A stretch of 64,000 bases of DNA from Neurospora tetraspora (lineage: Eukaryota; Ascomycota; Sordariomycetes; Sordariales; Sordariaceae), in NCBI RefSeq assembly GCF_033439725.1, contig NW_026944388.1:2294001-2358000 (forward strand), written 5' to 3'. Positions 10,356-21,347 of the stretch are shown here, one piece after another. The position numbers and the translations under genes were made by a program. The notes beneath the pieces are model-generated. The model was given only the letters and a program-made list of their open reading frames with translations, was not told where the DNA came from and did no database searches. How positions within the stretch are numbered: the first letter of the stretch is position 1; every line of letters begins with the position of its first letter.

Positions 10356-12127
10356 ACGACAGTTGCAACGAAGACGAAGCAGATCCCGATATATACACGG
10401 GTGGCAGAATATACTCTGCCTAACAAAATCCGAGACTGTTCATCGGACGGGTGTACCCACGTGTCAGACAAACCGCAAATCGAAGAGAGGAGACAAGAAG
10501 ATTGAAATTGATCAACTGGACCAGAATCCAGAGAAACCACGGTCCTAGGTAAGAACGTCGTTACGACTGCGGACCATTTCCCAATCCCCACACCAGGGCT
10601 GTGACTTGTCCACTGCTTGTGGCGTGCTGGACGGTGGTGTCGATACCGTACAATATTCGCGTACTGCACGCACCGCGCCGCATTGCACTAACAACGTCGG
10701 GTACCTGTAGGCATCGGACTACACTGCGACTCCGAACAACCTCGACGACCTCCCTTTCCCATATACAAATTGGGACTTTCAAAAGTCCAAACCCTTTCGA
10801 TCTAGGTGGACCTGTAGGAACGACGTGATCCCAGTTCAATCCCTGCGCGACAAAAGAAAACGAAGCCGAAGTAACAAGAAATACACGAAAGCACACACAA
10901 AGTCAACAATCTGAGCTAGTTGTATCTCGACATCCAGCTACACAACCTAAGCAACAACAGGCTCAAAACCACAGTACCAGTAGCGTGATACGGCCCAGCC
11001 CACCCCGGCCGGGCGTCGCGCATTCTGCCAATTCAGCACCTGTAATGTAATGAATGTCCAATGCAATCTTATCATTACAAAACACGACCAAAACACCAAT
11101 CCCAAAGGGCCCAAAACGCCCCCCTCCCCATCCGGGGCCAATTCAGAGTTACGACATCCTCCCGTCGTGATTCTCGTCGTCTTCGTCACTGCTCTCCTGT
11201 ATCCAGATGACACTGGTTTGGACCGTTCCTTCTATCCCTATTCTTGTGGCCTAAATTACGTCGCGCAAAGAGACACTTGCCCTGGCTCCTGGCTTGGAAA
11301 CCTCGATACGGTCAAACAGCCCCCAGGCCACTCGACTCTCCGCTTTCCGATTCCAAGCACTCAGTACCTAGCCGCTGCCTTTCAGCAGCCCGTGACACAA
11401 CACATTTTTATTTGACTCGCCCTTGCTTCTTCTCCTACGACGACCAGCGCATCACCACAGACTCTTCCTTCAGAGTTGCATGTGCCTTTGCCAACGGACG
11501 GGTTGCAATCGCGAAACAAACGCCTGAAACGCCTTACGAGTACGTCCAGTTTCCCCCGAGGTCTGCCCAAAGACTCCACGAGGGATTCAAGAACAGGCAG
11601 GCTGCGACAACCAGACGCAAAAAGATTCGCTTCTTCCCCTTTGCGCTCCAGCTGCCCAAGGCAACGCCTACCACGTCTCAGCACACCCACCTCTTCCCAT
11701 ATTCAGCGCCACGCCTACCACCCACGCCCACATCGACACAATTCAACAGCGGGCGGGAGCAACAAGGCCGTCCTCCACTCCCGTCGGAAGAGCCATCAGC
11801 TTGGCCACCATCTCCCGGTAAACCTGCATTGAATCCTCCTCCTCCTCCTCCTCCTTCTTCTCATTGCCTTCTTCAAAACTGAAAAAAAACCCGGCCCGGG
11901 CCACCATCCACCCCCCCCTCCAAGGGCCTTGCCCCGACCCATTCGACCCATTGTCCATTTCCTCCTTCTTTCCCCTCCCACCGCGCCTTCCATCACGTCA
12001 GCCCGTCTCCCGTTGCGCCCGCAAGGACCCCGACCGCAACTGCTGGCAGACGCACAACTCACCCCGTCGCCGGCAACCCTCCTCTGCACGCAGAAGGAAT
12101 CGCGATCAACCCTACAGGCACAAAACC
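10356..12127. other. Intergenic region and probable long leader of the kinase gene
   Basis: No supported gene. From about 11240 the sequence is C- and T-rich with few stops, so frames stay open on the + strand (for example 11244-11882) without an ATG context or composition resembling a known protein. I read this as promoter plus a long 5' leader of the LAMMER kinase. A GTAAAC near 11818 may be a donor of a leader intron. Confidence 0.45.
11834..11854 (+). repeat. (TCC)7 microsatellite
   Basis: Seven perfect TCC copies lie within the pyrimidine-rich leader ahead of the kinase gene, about 270 bases before its ATG. Confidence 0.9.
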
Positions 12128-14620
12128 ATGTCGACGCCCACAACCGCCACAGCAACGCTGCATCGCTCCTATTCGGACCGGTACCATTCGCAGTTTGCAT
12201 ATCAGCATCATCACCAGCCTTATCCCGTCCAGGCCAACGCCTCCTCCTTTTATTCCCAGAATACTCCCAATCTCCCGAGCATTCTGTCACCCACAGGAAC
12301 ACGACAACCATTTCCAGACTCTCCTTCGGCTCAATACTCGCTCGTCGACCACCAACCGCCAGTCAACGCGCCGCCACCTCTGATCGCCTCCTCGGTCGTC
12401 CTCAAACCCATCACCCGAACATTACCGCCCCCTCACCCGCGCCTTTCTTCGTCGCAACAACTTCCTCCCCAGCGTTTGACCCTTCAACCCGGGATCGATC
12501 ATACAGCCATGGCGACAGCCCCCAACCCTGAGGGGTCTGAGCCCGTCTCACAGCAGCAGAATCGTAAGAGGAGACGCGGAGAGACCAACTGGGCCGAATT
12601 CTACCAAAACGGCTTACCCAAGGAAGTCATTGTTATTGATGACACCCCCGAGCCCGAGGGTACGGCCACCAGGAGCGTAGCCTCTCAAACGCTGTCCAAT
12701 GCCCACGTCGTCACCAACCAGTCAGCTCCAACTCAGCCAACAGCTAAGAGGCGCAGGCCGAATAATGGCCACTACGACCCCGTCCACCATGACAACTACG
12801 TCCAAACACAGCGTTCGCTGCCGTCTGCTTCCAATTCCCTCAACTCACCCGCGTCTACTAGCAATAGAACAAACTCGGCCCAGCACACCACGACGGCGAC
12901 TTCGCTCGGCTCCCTCTCGTCGCAGAGTTACAACGATGACTACACACAACAAGGCACAAAGCGTAGGAAGATCACTCGACAGCAGGCCAACGAGGCTAAG
13001 CGTCGGGAAACGGCTCATGCCGATACCTTTGCGGTGTATCAACCGCCTCCTTATCCTCCCAAGAAGGCCGGCGAGGTGCATGTCAAGGTCATTCCGGACG
13101 TAAGTTTGGAACCATGGAGTGTCGACTTGTAGTCATTTTCTGACTTGCTTTTGCAGACTTCGCCGAACCAAAATGCTCGAGTTGATGACGATGATGGTCA
13201 TATGATTGTGATTCCCGGGAATGACCTTACCGAGAGATGTAAGTCGACCGCCTGTGGCCATCTGCCGAGGGTGATTGACAAACTAACGATTGTTGCAGAC
13301 GAGATACTGAAGCTGCTTGGCCAAGGCACTTTCGGCAAAGTTGTACAGGCCAAGGACAAGAAGCGCAACAAGCTTGTCGCGATCAAGATCATTCGCTCTG
13401 TGCAAAAGTATAGGGATGCCAGTAAGATAGAACTTCGCGTCCTGGCAACGTTGAAGGCGAACGACGAGGAGAACAGGAACCGTTGCATTCATCTCCGGGA
13501 CTGCTTCGATTTCCGTGGCCACATCTGCATCGTGATGGATTTGCTTGGGCAGAGCGTCTTTGACTTTTTAAAGGACAACAATTTTGTGCCCTTTCCCAAC
13601 AGTCAAATCCTGGCCTTTGCTCGTCAATTGTTTACTAGCGTGGCTTGTAAGCATCTTTTTGTGTTCTTTGTATTACTAGAGAGGGTACTAACGAGAACAT
13701 AGTCTTGCACGACCTCAACCTGATTCACACCGATCTCAAACCGGAGAATATTTTGCTCTGCAATCAAGAGTATCAGACGTTTACATACTCCCGCACCATT
13801 CCGTCATCTTCCACGCTCACCAACCGCCGAGCCGTGCATAGAAAGGTTCTTCTAGACACGGAGATCAGGCTCATCGATTTTGGGTCCGCCACATTTCAAG
13901 ACGAATACCATTCTAGCGTTGTGAGCACTCGACATTATCGTGCGCCCGAAATTATACTCGGCCTGGGGTGGTCCTTTCCCTGCGACATATGGAGCATTGG
14001 CTGCATCCTGGTTGAGTTTTATACAGGTGACGCTTTGTTCCAGACGCACGACAACCTGGAGCATCTGGCAATGATGGAGGCGGTAGTCAATCATAGGATT
14101 GATCCTTCGCTCGTCCAGCAAGTCAACAGGATGACCAGGAATGGTGGCAACCCGGCCGCCAAGTATGTGCCTCCCCTTACTCTTCTGCCAAGTTTCACCG
14201 GGCTAATCGCGGCTATCGAGATTGTATAGGTTTTTCAAGCGCTCAAAACTGGACTACCCTGCTCCCGATACCACCCGTGCGTCCAAGAGATTTGTCAAGG
14301 GCATGAAGCCTCTCGATGTCAGTATTACTGGATCCCAAATGAGTTTGACGCCCCGCTGACAGGATGCACAGGAGATTATTCCTGCTAGAAATAGTCGCTT
14401 CCTTGCTCTGTTCCTGGATCTTCTAAAGAGGATCTTTACGTATGACGCCAACAAGCGTATCACCGCCAGGGAAGCCCTTGAGCACGAATGGTTCAGAGAG
14501 CACCTCCCACCAGACGACGGTACCGAAGCCACCCGAATCAGACTCGAAAAAGTAACAGAAAGACAACAACGGGAGGCGGAAGCGCGTAGAACTATGCTAC
14601 CGGCCATGCACGCAGCATGA
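12128..14620 (+). CDS. LAMMER (CLK/Lkh1-type) dual-specificity protein kinase
   Basis: LAMMER kinases phosphorylate SR splicing factors and other nuclear proteins and affect development and stress responses in fungi (Lkh1 in fission yeast, Kns1 in budding yeast). Six exons, 12128-13099, 13157-13238, 13299-13646, 13703-14162, 14230-14317 and 14372-14620, encode 732 residues. The first 350 are Ser/Pro/Gln-rich, with Lys/Arg clusters (RKRRRG, KRRRP, KRRKITR) that look like nuclear signals. The kinase domain begins at about residue 352: glycine loop GQGTFG (359-364), ATP lysine K381, HTDLKPEN (476-483; catalytic D478), DFG (526-528), the LAMMER signature [10 protein letters not shown] (587-596) and [11 protein letters not shown]. 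The signature ends in AVV where metazoan CLKs have RIL. At the last intron two AGs are possible; the CTGAC branch is too close to the first, so 14370-14371 is preferred. The alternative would add three residues. Confidence 0.95.
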
Positions 14621-17600
14621 CGCCGGAGTCCTCCTCGACATCTTGACGAGGGGCAAGCGCAAGTTCTCCCGGGAACCTCAGAGAGGAAATATTTTGAGAT
14701 TTGAGAAGGAGGCGATATGGAGCAGAGCGGTGGCCGATGCATTTCTCCCGGTCCCAGCCTCCCGGAAAGTGACACTGGGGTATACAGAGACATATACAGT
14801 GTCACACAGATTATAAGCGCGAGGAGAGTGGCTTAAGTCGTGCCCCCGGCTCGATCCCCCCTAACGCGGCCGGATCAACAGCAAAGCCATGCTGCGCAGA
14901 CGTCCCGACCTCGGAAGACCTCGCCAGGGGGTATTGCGACAAGCAGAGAAAGACTAAAAATACTGCAACCGGGTCATCATGTTCATTTGGCACGAATCCG
15001 TCTAGTCGATAACCTACCATACTGCTGGCTTGTGGCCCTCTCTTCAAGCATGGAGCGAAATTGCACATTGCACCAAGCGTTGTCCCATTTTGTCGTGGAT
15101 GGCACCATTCCAAAGTTGTCGTTGGGCTACCGAGACAGTGCTGTCGTCCAGACTTGATCTATAAATTCACCACTCTCACTAGCACCAATCCGCTGCTTAT
15201 GGACGACGCATATTCACAGTCCTTTGCAGCCTTATATGGATTAGAATTTTCTTTCATTATCATGACCTTGATGAGCGGTTTCCGGAAGGAGGATAGGTGG
15301 ATGGATGGTCGAGGATTTTGACTCGTTGGTTTATGGACCTAGCTTTTCCATTCGGATTTCTTTGTGTTGCGATTCCCAGTTATACTTCCGTTAGTGGACA
15401 AGGGCCATCTCCCCTCTGGTGTCTTCGAAGGCTAGGTGTCCGACGTGAGTGAGGCAGATTGTGGTAAGATTGGGTTGTACTCCGGTTGAAACTAACCGCG
15501 CACTTCCTCGGTGAGCCGATGATCTTACCCCGTTCTACCAAATTGCCGGCAACCCATTTTGCAGGTGGGATTGATGATTTTGAACACACCAAGTTTGGTT
15601 GAAAAGGTATGAGATGGAAGTTGGGCACACACTGAGGGTTTTCAAGAATAGATGGGAAAGAAGACAGAACATGACGGGTTCTTTCACATGTCAGAGCAGT
15701 GCTTTTACCGTTGGGTTCGTGCCGAAGAAGGCCTCAAGCCCTTGGAGACAGCAGGCAAAGCGAAAAGTGCACGACGATGGGAAAGCCATGGGGAGAAAGC
15801 ATGTGGATGTATCGGACAAGGGCGAAGACGAGATCTTGGGGTTCGATGGATTGGGATTGTATACGGCATTGTGGCCCCATGGGGAAAGGCGGATGGCATT
15901 CTGTCTGGGGGAGAACACAGAAAGCCGGACGATGAGGAGCATATCCACCACTCGACAACAAATCATGCAACTGGAGCTCCCTCGAGCCACGACGAGCAGC
16001 GCGACGAATCATATCAGGAAGTCAAAAAGGGGTTGTGTACTCCGTCTCCAAGGATGGAATGGAAGGAAGTAAGCACGAAGGAAGGAAATGGATTCAAGTC
16101 CATTCGTGCAGTACGAAAACAAAACGTCGTGGTTGAGAACTGATCGCCAGTATATCGGCGAGCTATTGTCCACCTTTTGTCATTTTTTTATTTTTATTTT
16201 TTTTTCGCTAGAAACGCAGCCAATCCCGACATTGCTATATGAATAGCTTGGGAATAGGATAGGAAGAAATGAGAACTGAAAGCAGCGATCTCTCTGGGTA
16301 TGAAATAAATAATTGTATGAACGTGTTTTAGCGCTTTTGGGTTACGGACCGACGTTGGCTAGGTTGACTACACTACATGCTGTTCCGACCAGATGCTGGT
16401 GAGGTGGTGGTTGAGAAAACTAGGTTTAGGTCTAGGGCATCGGGAAGATGTCAGAATAAATATGATCTACACAGTGGACAACACTGGGTGAAAGCGTGGG
16501 AGGTTGTTTGACAGGTAAGTGAGTAATCCATCTTATCTCATCATCTGGTGATATTTTGTTTGAGTGTCCGTGGTGTAGGGAATAGGTCGCTGAGGGCGAA
16601 TCTTTCGATGATACAGATGGTACACTTCCCACGGGATAAAAAAAGAAGAGGTCGTCTATTCGTACTGTCGGAAAGGTCTTACCGGACTGTACTCCACCCG
16701 GTCCAGCCAATAAAAAATGGCCATTTTCATCGCTCCAAATTTGACCATGTACCTCGTCATTGGAATTGCGCCCAGAAGACTATAATACTCTGACAGCGAT
16801 TGCGATAGCGACAGCGACAGTGACTACAGCACTGAGATGCAATGCAACTGCGACCACGATTGAATTATGACCACAGCAGCGATTGAAACAGCGATTGAAA
16901 TTGAACTGCGACATTTAGTATCGTTGTCGCAAGGCTACTTCTATTAGAATTTCTATCGCTGCCACGGTCGGAATGCATTTGCGATCGTAGTTGCAAAAAG
17001 TGCAATCGGTGTCGCAGTTGCTGTCGCGGTCGCAGTTAATGTCGCAGTTCCCTGCTGTGGCTAATGAAAGGTACATAGGGTGGGTGGGGTACAGTCTGGT
17101 AAGACCTTTCTGACAGTACGAATAGACCACCTCAAAAAGAAAAGGGAAAAAAAAAAAGAAAAAAAGAAACCCTGTTCCCGTGCCTTGGTAGTTCCTGCTC
17201 TGGGAGATGGACAGCCTTCTATGACTGTGAGTTTCCATTCATATCACAAATATTGTAGGAAGGCACGGTCCGAAAGAACTAATTGTCCTGTCAGGCACGC
17301 CTGCCACGGGTATTGCAGGTGCACTGGGTGCTGCACAGAAAAGCCACGATGCCTTCACCCCTCCTGCATACTATAAACCGGTCCACAGAGCCTGGCGAGT
17401 TCCGGGGACTTCTTCCTCTTGCAACTAAATAACATCCACATACTCAGCCGTCGACCTGTATTCCGTTGCATTCACCTGACGGAAAGGATGAGGGTTGCTT
17501 GGATGTCAACATCGGTTACAAGATGTCCGGCGAAGTCTGGTAGTCGACAGACGTCTGGCTGCCTATAACAGTCAGCCAACGTCAGATCGATATCTCTCTT

Positions 17601-18154
17601 TGTGAGTCCAAACGACTTCGGCAAATACAATTTCAAAGCGGTACTTCCCGCCGTCCAGGTAACGTCATCGAAGAAATACGCTGTTCAGTTAACAGACCAC
17701 AATGAACAAGTAGACCGTACACACCCTGAGTGCTTTCGATATTCTGCCCGTTGCATGCCTTGGTAAGACTCTTTCTCTGGCATGACCAAATGGTGGGCGG
17801 GTGAAGCTAACAATGTATTCTCGCATGTAGCGAATAATTTCTTTGTTCTGATCACGGCCAACAAAAAACCGACAGGTGAAAAGGACTCAAAGGCAATCTA
17901 CCACAGGACGGCTGGTATACGAACAGCTCCAGTAAATTCCGACAATGCGATGTCTACCTGTACCCAGCACTATCGAGAATCAACTCGATCATGTTGGGAT
18001 AAATACTCGAGAGATCCCTTTTTCTACAGAGTACGTCGAGGCACTCGAATATTCTAAAGCAAGCATCAAACAGCATCATCAGCTATTCACTCTCGATAAC
18101 CTATTGACCATTCACTTTTGGAAACCCGAAAGACTTTAACGCAACGTCATCAAG
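14621..18154. other. Gene-poor region containing a large inverted repeat
   Basis: About 3.5 kb with no gene that I can defend. Overlapping frames at 15599-16143 (two on +, several on -) are mutually exclusive and show no family features. The main structure is the inverted repeat at 16648-17133. A/T runs occur at 16181-16205, and an A-rich run (about 17135-17170) directly follows the right arm. From 17400 to 18100 there are GT/AG pairs that could be splice sites, but no frame emerged. Confidence 0.45.
16648..17133. repeat. Imperfect inverted repeat with hexamer-rich core
   Basis: The left arm (16648-16699) and the reverse complement of the right arm (17082-17133) match at 48 of 52 positions; two of the four differences are G versus A. 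Matching continues inward less perfectly: ATGTACCT occurs in both arms, but the left arm carries about 47 extra bases before it. The core is built of related 6-mers, ACAGCG, ATAGCG and ATTGCG on the left and their complements on the right, so even the core is partly self-complementary. The size, about 490 bases, and lack of coding capacity resemble a non-autonomous terminal-inverted-repeat element (MITE), though no target duplication was confirmed. An A-rich run borders the right arm. Confidence 0.7.
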
Positions 18155-20794
18155 ATGCCCTGTCCCCAAGACTCCGACCGCAAGCATTCTTCCTCGTCAC
18201 GGCCCTCTCACTCTTCTCGGTCGAAATCGACAAGAGATCATAGGGATGATAGAGATCGAGACGGAGAACGAGACAGAGAGCGAGAGAGAGACAGACACAT
18301 AGACAGAGAAAGCGACAAAGACAGAGACAGAGACCGCCATCAACGCCACCGCGACCATTTCCCAGACCCCGACCCCCCTTCTTGCCTCCAAGGCGAAACC
18401 TCTCGTCCCAACCCCCTTTACCACAAGGCATTCCTTGACAAGGACAACAACCACCTCGTCTTGTCCCACGTTCAGTACCTCTACGAACCCTCAAAATACC
18501 CCGACCTAATCCGTTACGACTCCAGCCGGCCCCTGTCTAACCTCCTCCTCCGCCTCTGGGGGACCCCCTTTCTCGTCCTGGCCGACCTCCTCCAATACCC
18601 CCCGCCCAGTTCCTCCACCATCTGCCCCCGGTCGGACTGGCTGCGCGCCCAAGCCTGGTTTTTGGATGACGACAGAAACCCCCGCAAGCACCCGGTCTTT
18701 AAGTACCAGTTCTTGACGATGGAGAGCCTGAGCACCCTGCACGAGGACTTCATGGTTATGTTTTCCAGAGATATCCCGCCGTGGATTATGAGGAAGATGG
18801 ATAACTGGCGGCCGTATTGCGAGCTTGGGGGCCATAATCAGCTGAATCATTATTTGCTGGGTTGGTGCTGGTTTTGGTTGCAGATGGAGGTGAGTCAGAG
18901 GGTGGATCGGGTGAGGGCGTTTTTGTTGGAGGAGGATTATGATAGGTTGAGGGCGAAGGATGGGAGGGATCGGGAGCGGGAGCGGGTTCGAAGGGAGATG
19001 GAGGAGGAGGAGGATGATGAGAATCCGTTCAAAAGGTTCGGGGTGAAAAAGGAGGAGGCGGTCAGGGAAGCCAGGGATTTTGTTGAGCGCATGTCTGGTA
19101 TTGGGGCACTGTGGTTTCCGGACTCGGAAAAGAAGGGGAAGTTTGAGAAGTACTTCGGGGATGCGATACCCTCCAAGCGTAAGCTGTCCGGGGAGGGGAA
19201 TACCAGAGAATACTGTGTTGCTTGCAACTTGTCAGTTGTGGCGGGCAGCGGGGAGGAGGTGTTGGCGGCGTTGTTGGCGAACATGATTGCGAGGGCGCCG
19301 TGCAAGAACGACAAAGATGTGGCGGAAGAGGACGGGGGGTTGCCGAGGTTATATCCACTGGTTGACACGTGGATTGAGAACCTGGGTGAGGAGAGGGCAA
19401 AGGTGGTCAAGGAAAAGGCGAAGAAGTTGGCCTTGACGCTTTTTACCATTCGGAAATATTTGAGGTGGAAGAAAACGCCTCAAGGGCGCGACAAATGGTT
19501 GTATACGGATCTCGGAACTGATCCGTATCATCCTTATGACATGAACTTGACGCCGAGCCCGTCTATAAGGATGATGAAGGCTGAGAGGGCTGTGAAGAGG
19601 GAGTGGGAGTGTTTTTGTAAGGGTGAAGACCCCCTTGACGAGGAGAAGGATACTTTGCCTGTGAAGGAGGAGACTGGCAGGTCGCGGTATCTGGAGCCAG
19701 TCCCTGAGGAAAGAAACTCCTCCACTTCACCCTCCCGTCATCTACCTCCTTCTTCATCCTCACGTCACCCTCCCTCCTCCTCCTCTTCTTCTTCCCACCG
19801 TTCTTCATCCTCCCTTCACCCTCCCCAATTATCTTCCCCCTCCCCCTCCTCTCGCCGCCCTCCCACTTCTTCTTCACCGTATTCCTCCCGAAACAGAGAC
19901 CGAGAATCCTACTCATCCAAACACACCGTCCCCCTCTCCTTTTACAACCTCTCCAACAGCCAAGTCTCACCCGCACCCGCACCCAGCCGCGTATCCCGTA
20001 CATACGGTACATATGGGTCCCCCAGGTACGAGATCACTGCCGTCCCAGTCCCAGTCCAAGGCACAGTCACAGTCCCAGGCACAGGCACCGCTCTCGTCCG
20101 AACCCGTGATTACCCCTCAGAAGAATGGGATAACTCCGACTCGGACAGTGAGTCGTTCGATGGCGAATTTGACGACGACGCTACCACGCTTACTTGCAAT
20201 AGCTTTACCACTGTCACTGGCACTGGCAGTGATCGGAGAGTAACTAACTTGAGCAACGAAAACGACCAAGACAACGAGATCGAGATCATGTCCGTCGCGA
20301 CGTGGAGTCACTTGAGTGCTGTGCCTGAGGCTTTGAATTTGAGAGGTCTCGGAGGTGGAGGAGGTAAATCTAAAAGAGAAGAAGCGGAGGCTCAGACCCA
20401 GAGGGAGCGGGAGCGGTATCGTAAGGAGCGTGAGAGGTACAGGCATGAAGGAGAGGAGAGTCTGGTGAGCAGTACCAGTCATGGCTCCTCACACCCATCT
20501 TCACAGCAACAACAACATTCCCGTTCGTCTTCTACAGATACTAGGGACTGGGCGAAGAACGGTGGTGATCGTGATCGTGATCGTGATCATCGTGACCGCG
20601 AGCGTTACCGTCACGAAGGAGGCGACCGTCATGGCGATAATCACCACCGTCATGGTACCTCATCATCATCTTCTTCATCTTCCTCCTCCTCTCGTAGACA
20701 TAGAAGAGCAGACGATGATGCAGAGCTAACACGAACTGCTCTGAAACTACTGAGTATCAAGGACCATCTGCATCTGGCGAGAAAGAGACATTAA
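18155..20794 (+). CDS. Hypothetical RD/ER- and Ser-rich protein
   Basis: I do not recognise this family. A single exon of 879 codons starts at an ATG in good context (TCAAGATG) and has no competing upstream start. Residues 1-70 are Ser-rich and then almost pure Arg/Asp/Glu (DRDGERDRERERDRHID), like the RS/RD regions of splicing-associated proteins. Residues of about 85-500 look globular: aromatic-rich (GWCWFWLQMEVSQRVDRV), with Cys residues near CVACNL, and a KALT/TIRKYLRWKK-type basic helix. After that come Ser/Pro-rich low complexity, a DSDSESFDGEFDDD acidic patch, and a C-terminal RD/His/Ser stretch encoded partly by GATCGT repeats near 20567. The RD content suggests a nuclear, RNA-linked role by analogy only. 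It lacks the PRP38 core that RD-rich tails first suggest. Confidence 0.85.
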   Translation: MPCPQDSDRKHSSSSRPSHSSRSKSTRDHRDDRDRDGERDRERERDRHIDRESDKDRDRDRHQRHRDHFPDPDPPSCLQGETSRPNPLYHKAFLDKDNNHLVLSHVQYLYEPSKYPDLIRYDSSRPLSNLLLRLWGTPFLVLADLLQYPPPSSSTICPRSDWLRAQAWFLDDDRNPRKHPVFKYQFLTMESLSTLHEDFMVMFSRDIPPWIMRKMDNWRPYCELGGHNQLNHYLLGWCWFWLQMEVSQRVDRVRAFLLEEDYDRLRAKDGRDRERERVRREMEEEEDDENPFKRFGVKKEEAVREARDFVERMSGIGALWFPDSEKKGKFEKYFGDAIPSKRKLSGEGNTREYCVACNLSVVAGSGEEVLAALLANMIARAPCKNDKDVAEEDGGLPRLYPLVDTWIENLGEERAKVVKEKAKKLALTLFTIRKYLRWKKTPQGRDKWLYTDLGTDPYHPYDMNLTPSPSIRMMKAERAVKREWECFCKGEDPLDEEKDTLPVKEETGRSRYLEPVPEERNSSTSPSRHLPPSSSSRHPPSSSSSSSHRSSSSLHPPQLSSPSPSSRRPPTSSSPYSSRNRDRESYSSKHTVPLSFYNLSNSQVSPAPAPSRVSRTYGTYGSPRYEITAVPVPVQGTVTVPGTGTALVRTRDYPSEEWDNSDSDSESFDGEFDDDATTLTCNSFTTVTGTGSDRRVTNLSNENDQDNEIEIMSVATWSHLSAVPEALNLRGLGGGGGKSKREEAEAQTQRERERYRKERERYRHEGEESLVSSTSHGSSHPSSQQQQHSRSSSTDTRDWAKNGGDRDRDRDHRDRERYRHEGGDRHGDNHHRHGTSSSSSSSSSSSRRHRRADDDAELTRTALKLLSIKDHLHLARKRH

Positions 20795-21347
20795 GGCGGA
20801 AGTGGTGGAGGAGGTGGAGGAAGAGAAGAAGAGGAGAGGAGAGGGAGTGGTACGTCTAGTTCTAGGAGGGACAAGGAAAGATGATCGGCGCCGGCGGTAA
20901 AGAGTTTCTTTCGTCTTTCATCGTTTCTTTTGTCTTTAATCCCGCGTACAGATGTGGATGGAATTAGGGGGATTTTGGGTAGGTATTTTCAATGTCATCC
21001 ATCTGTTTGCAAGTTGTATGAGTACAGAGGTCCCTGTTTCTTAGTAACTATATCATTTGACAATCCCAACCTGACGTTGAAAATCCGATGCCCATCCATC
21101 CAATGTCGAGTGTGATGAGATACTTCTGTGATGCCAATCGTTGGCTTTCGCTTTACCTGCAGCATGATAGAAAAGCTTTGGTGCTCTCGCCTCATGTGCA
21201 CGATGAGACCTCAACACATCGAAGGTGCCATATATCTGTATCCAGACAACCAGGGTATATTCTCCTAAATCTTTCATCACTCTATCTATAACCATGCAAC
21301 CAACCTTCTATATACCGGTAACATGCCCAACAACCATCCATATTTAC
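20795..21347. other. Convergent 3' intergenic region
   Basis: This spacer lies between the 3' ends of two convergent genes. The start is purine-rich (GAGGAGGTGGAGG-like) and the rest ordinary. No gene, repeat or terminator structure was recognised. Confidence 0.5.

Noticed and set aside
11244-11882. 212-codon + strand frame ahead of the kinase
   Set aside because: It lies in the C/T-rich leader, is out of keeping with any family and is explained by low stop density. The kinase frame itself first has an ATG at 12128.
15599-16143. Overlapping frames of 157 and 163 codons on + and several on -
   Set aside because: All frames are open for a similar length, with no family features or splice signals. 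This fits a stop-poor GA-rich stretch rather than a gene.
18155-20794. Identification of the RD-rich protein as PRP38
   Set aside because: The RD tails suggest it, but the PRP38 N-terminal core is absent and the globular core is different.
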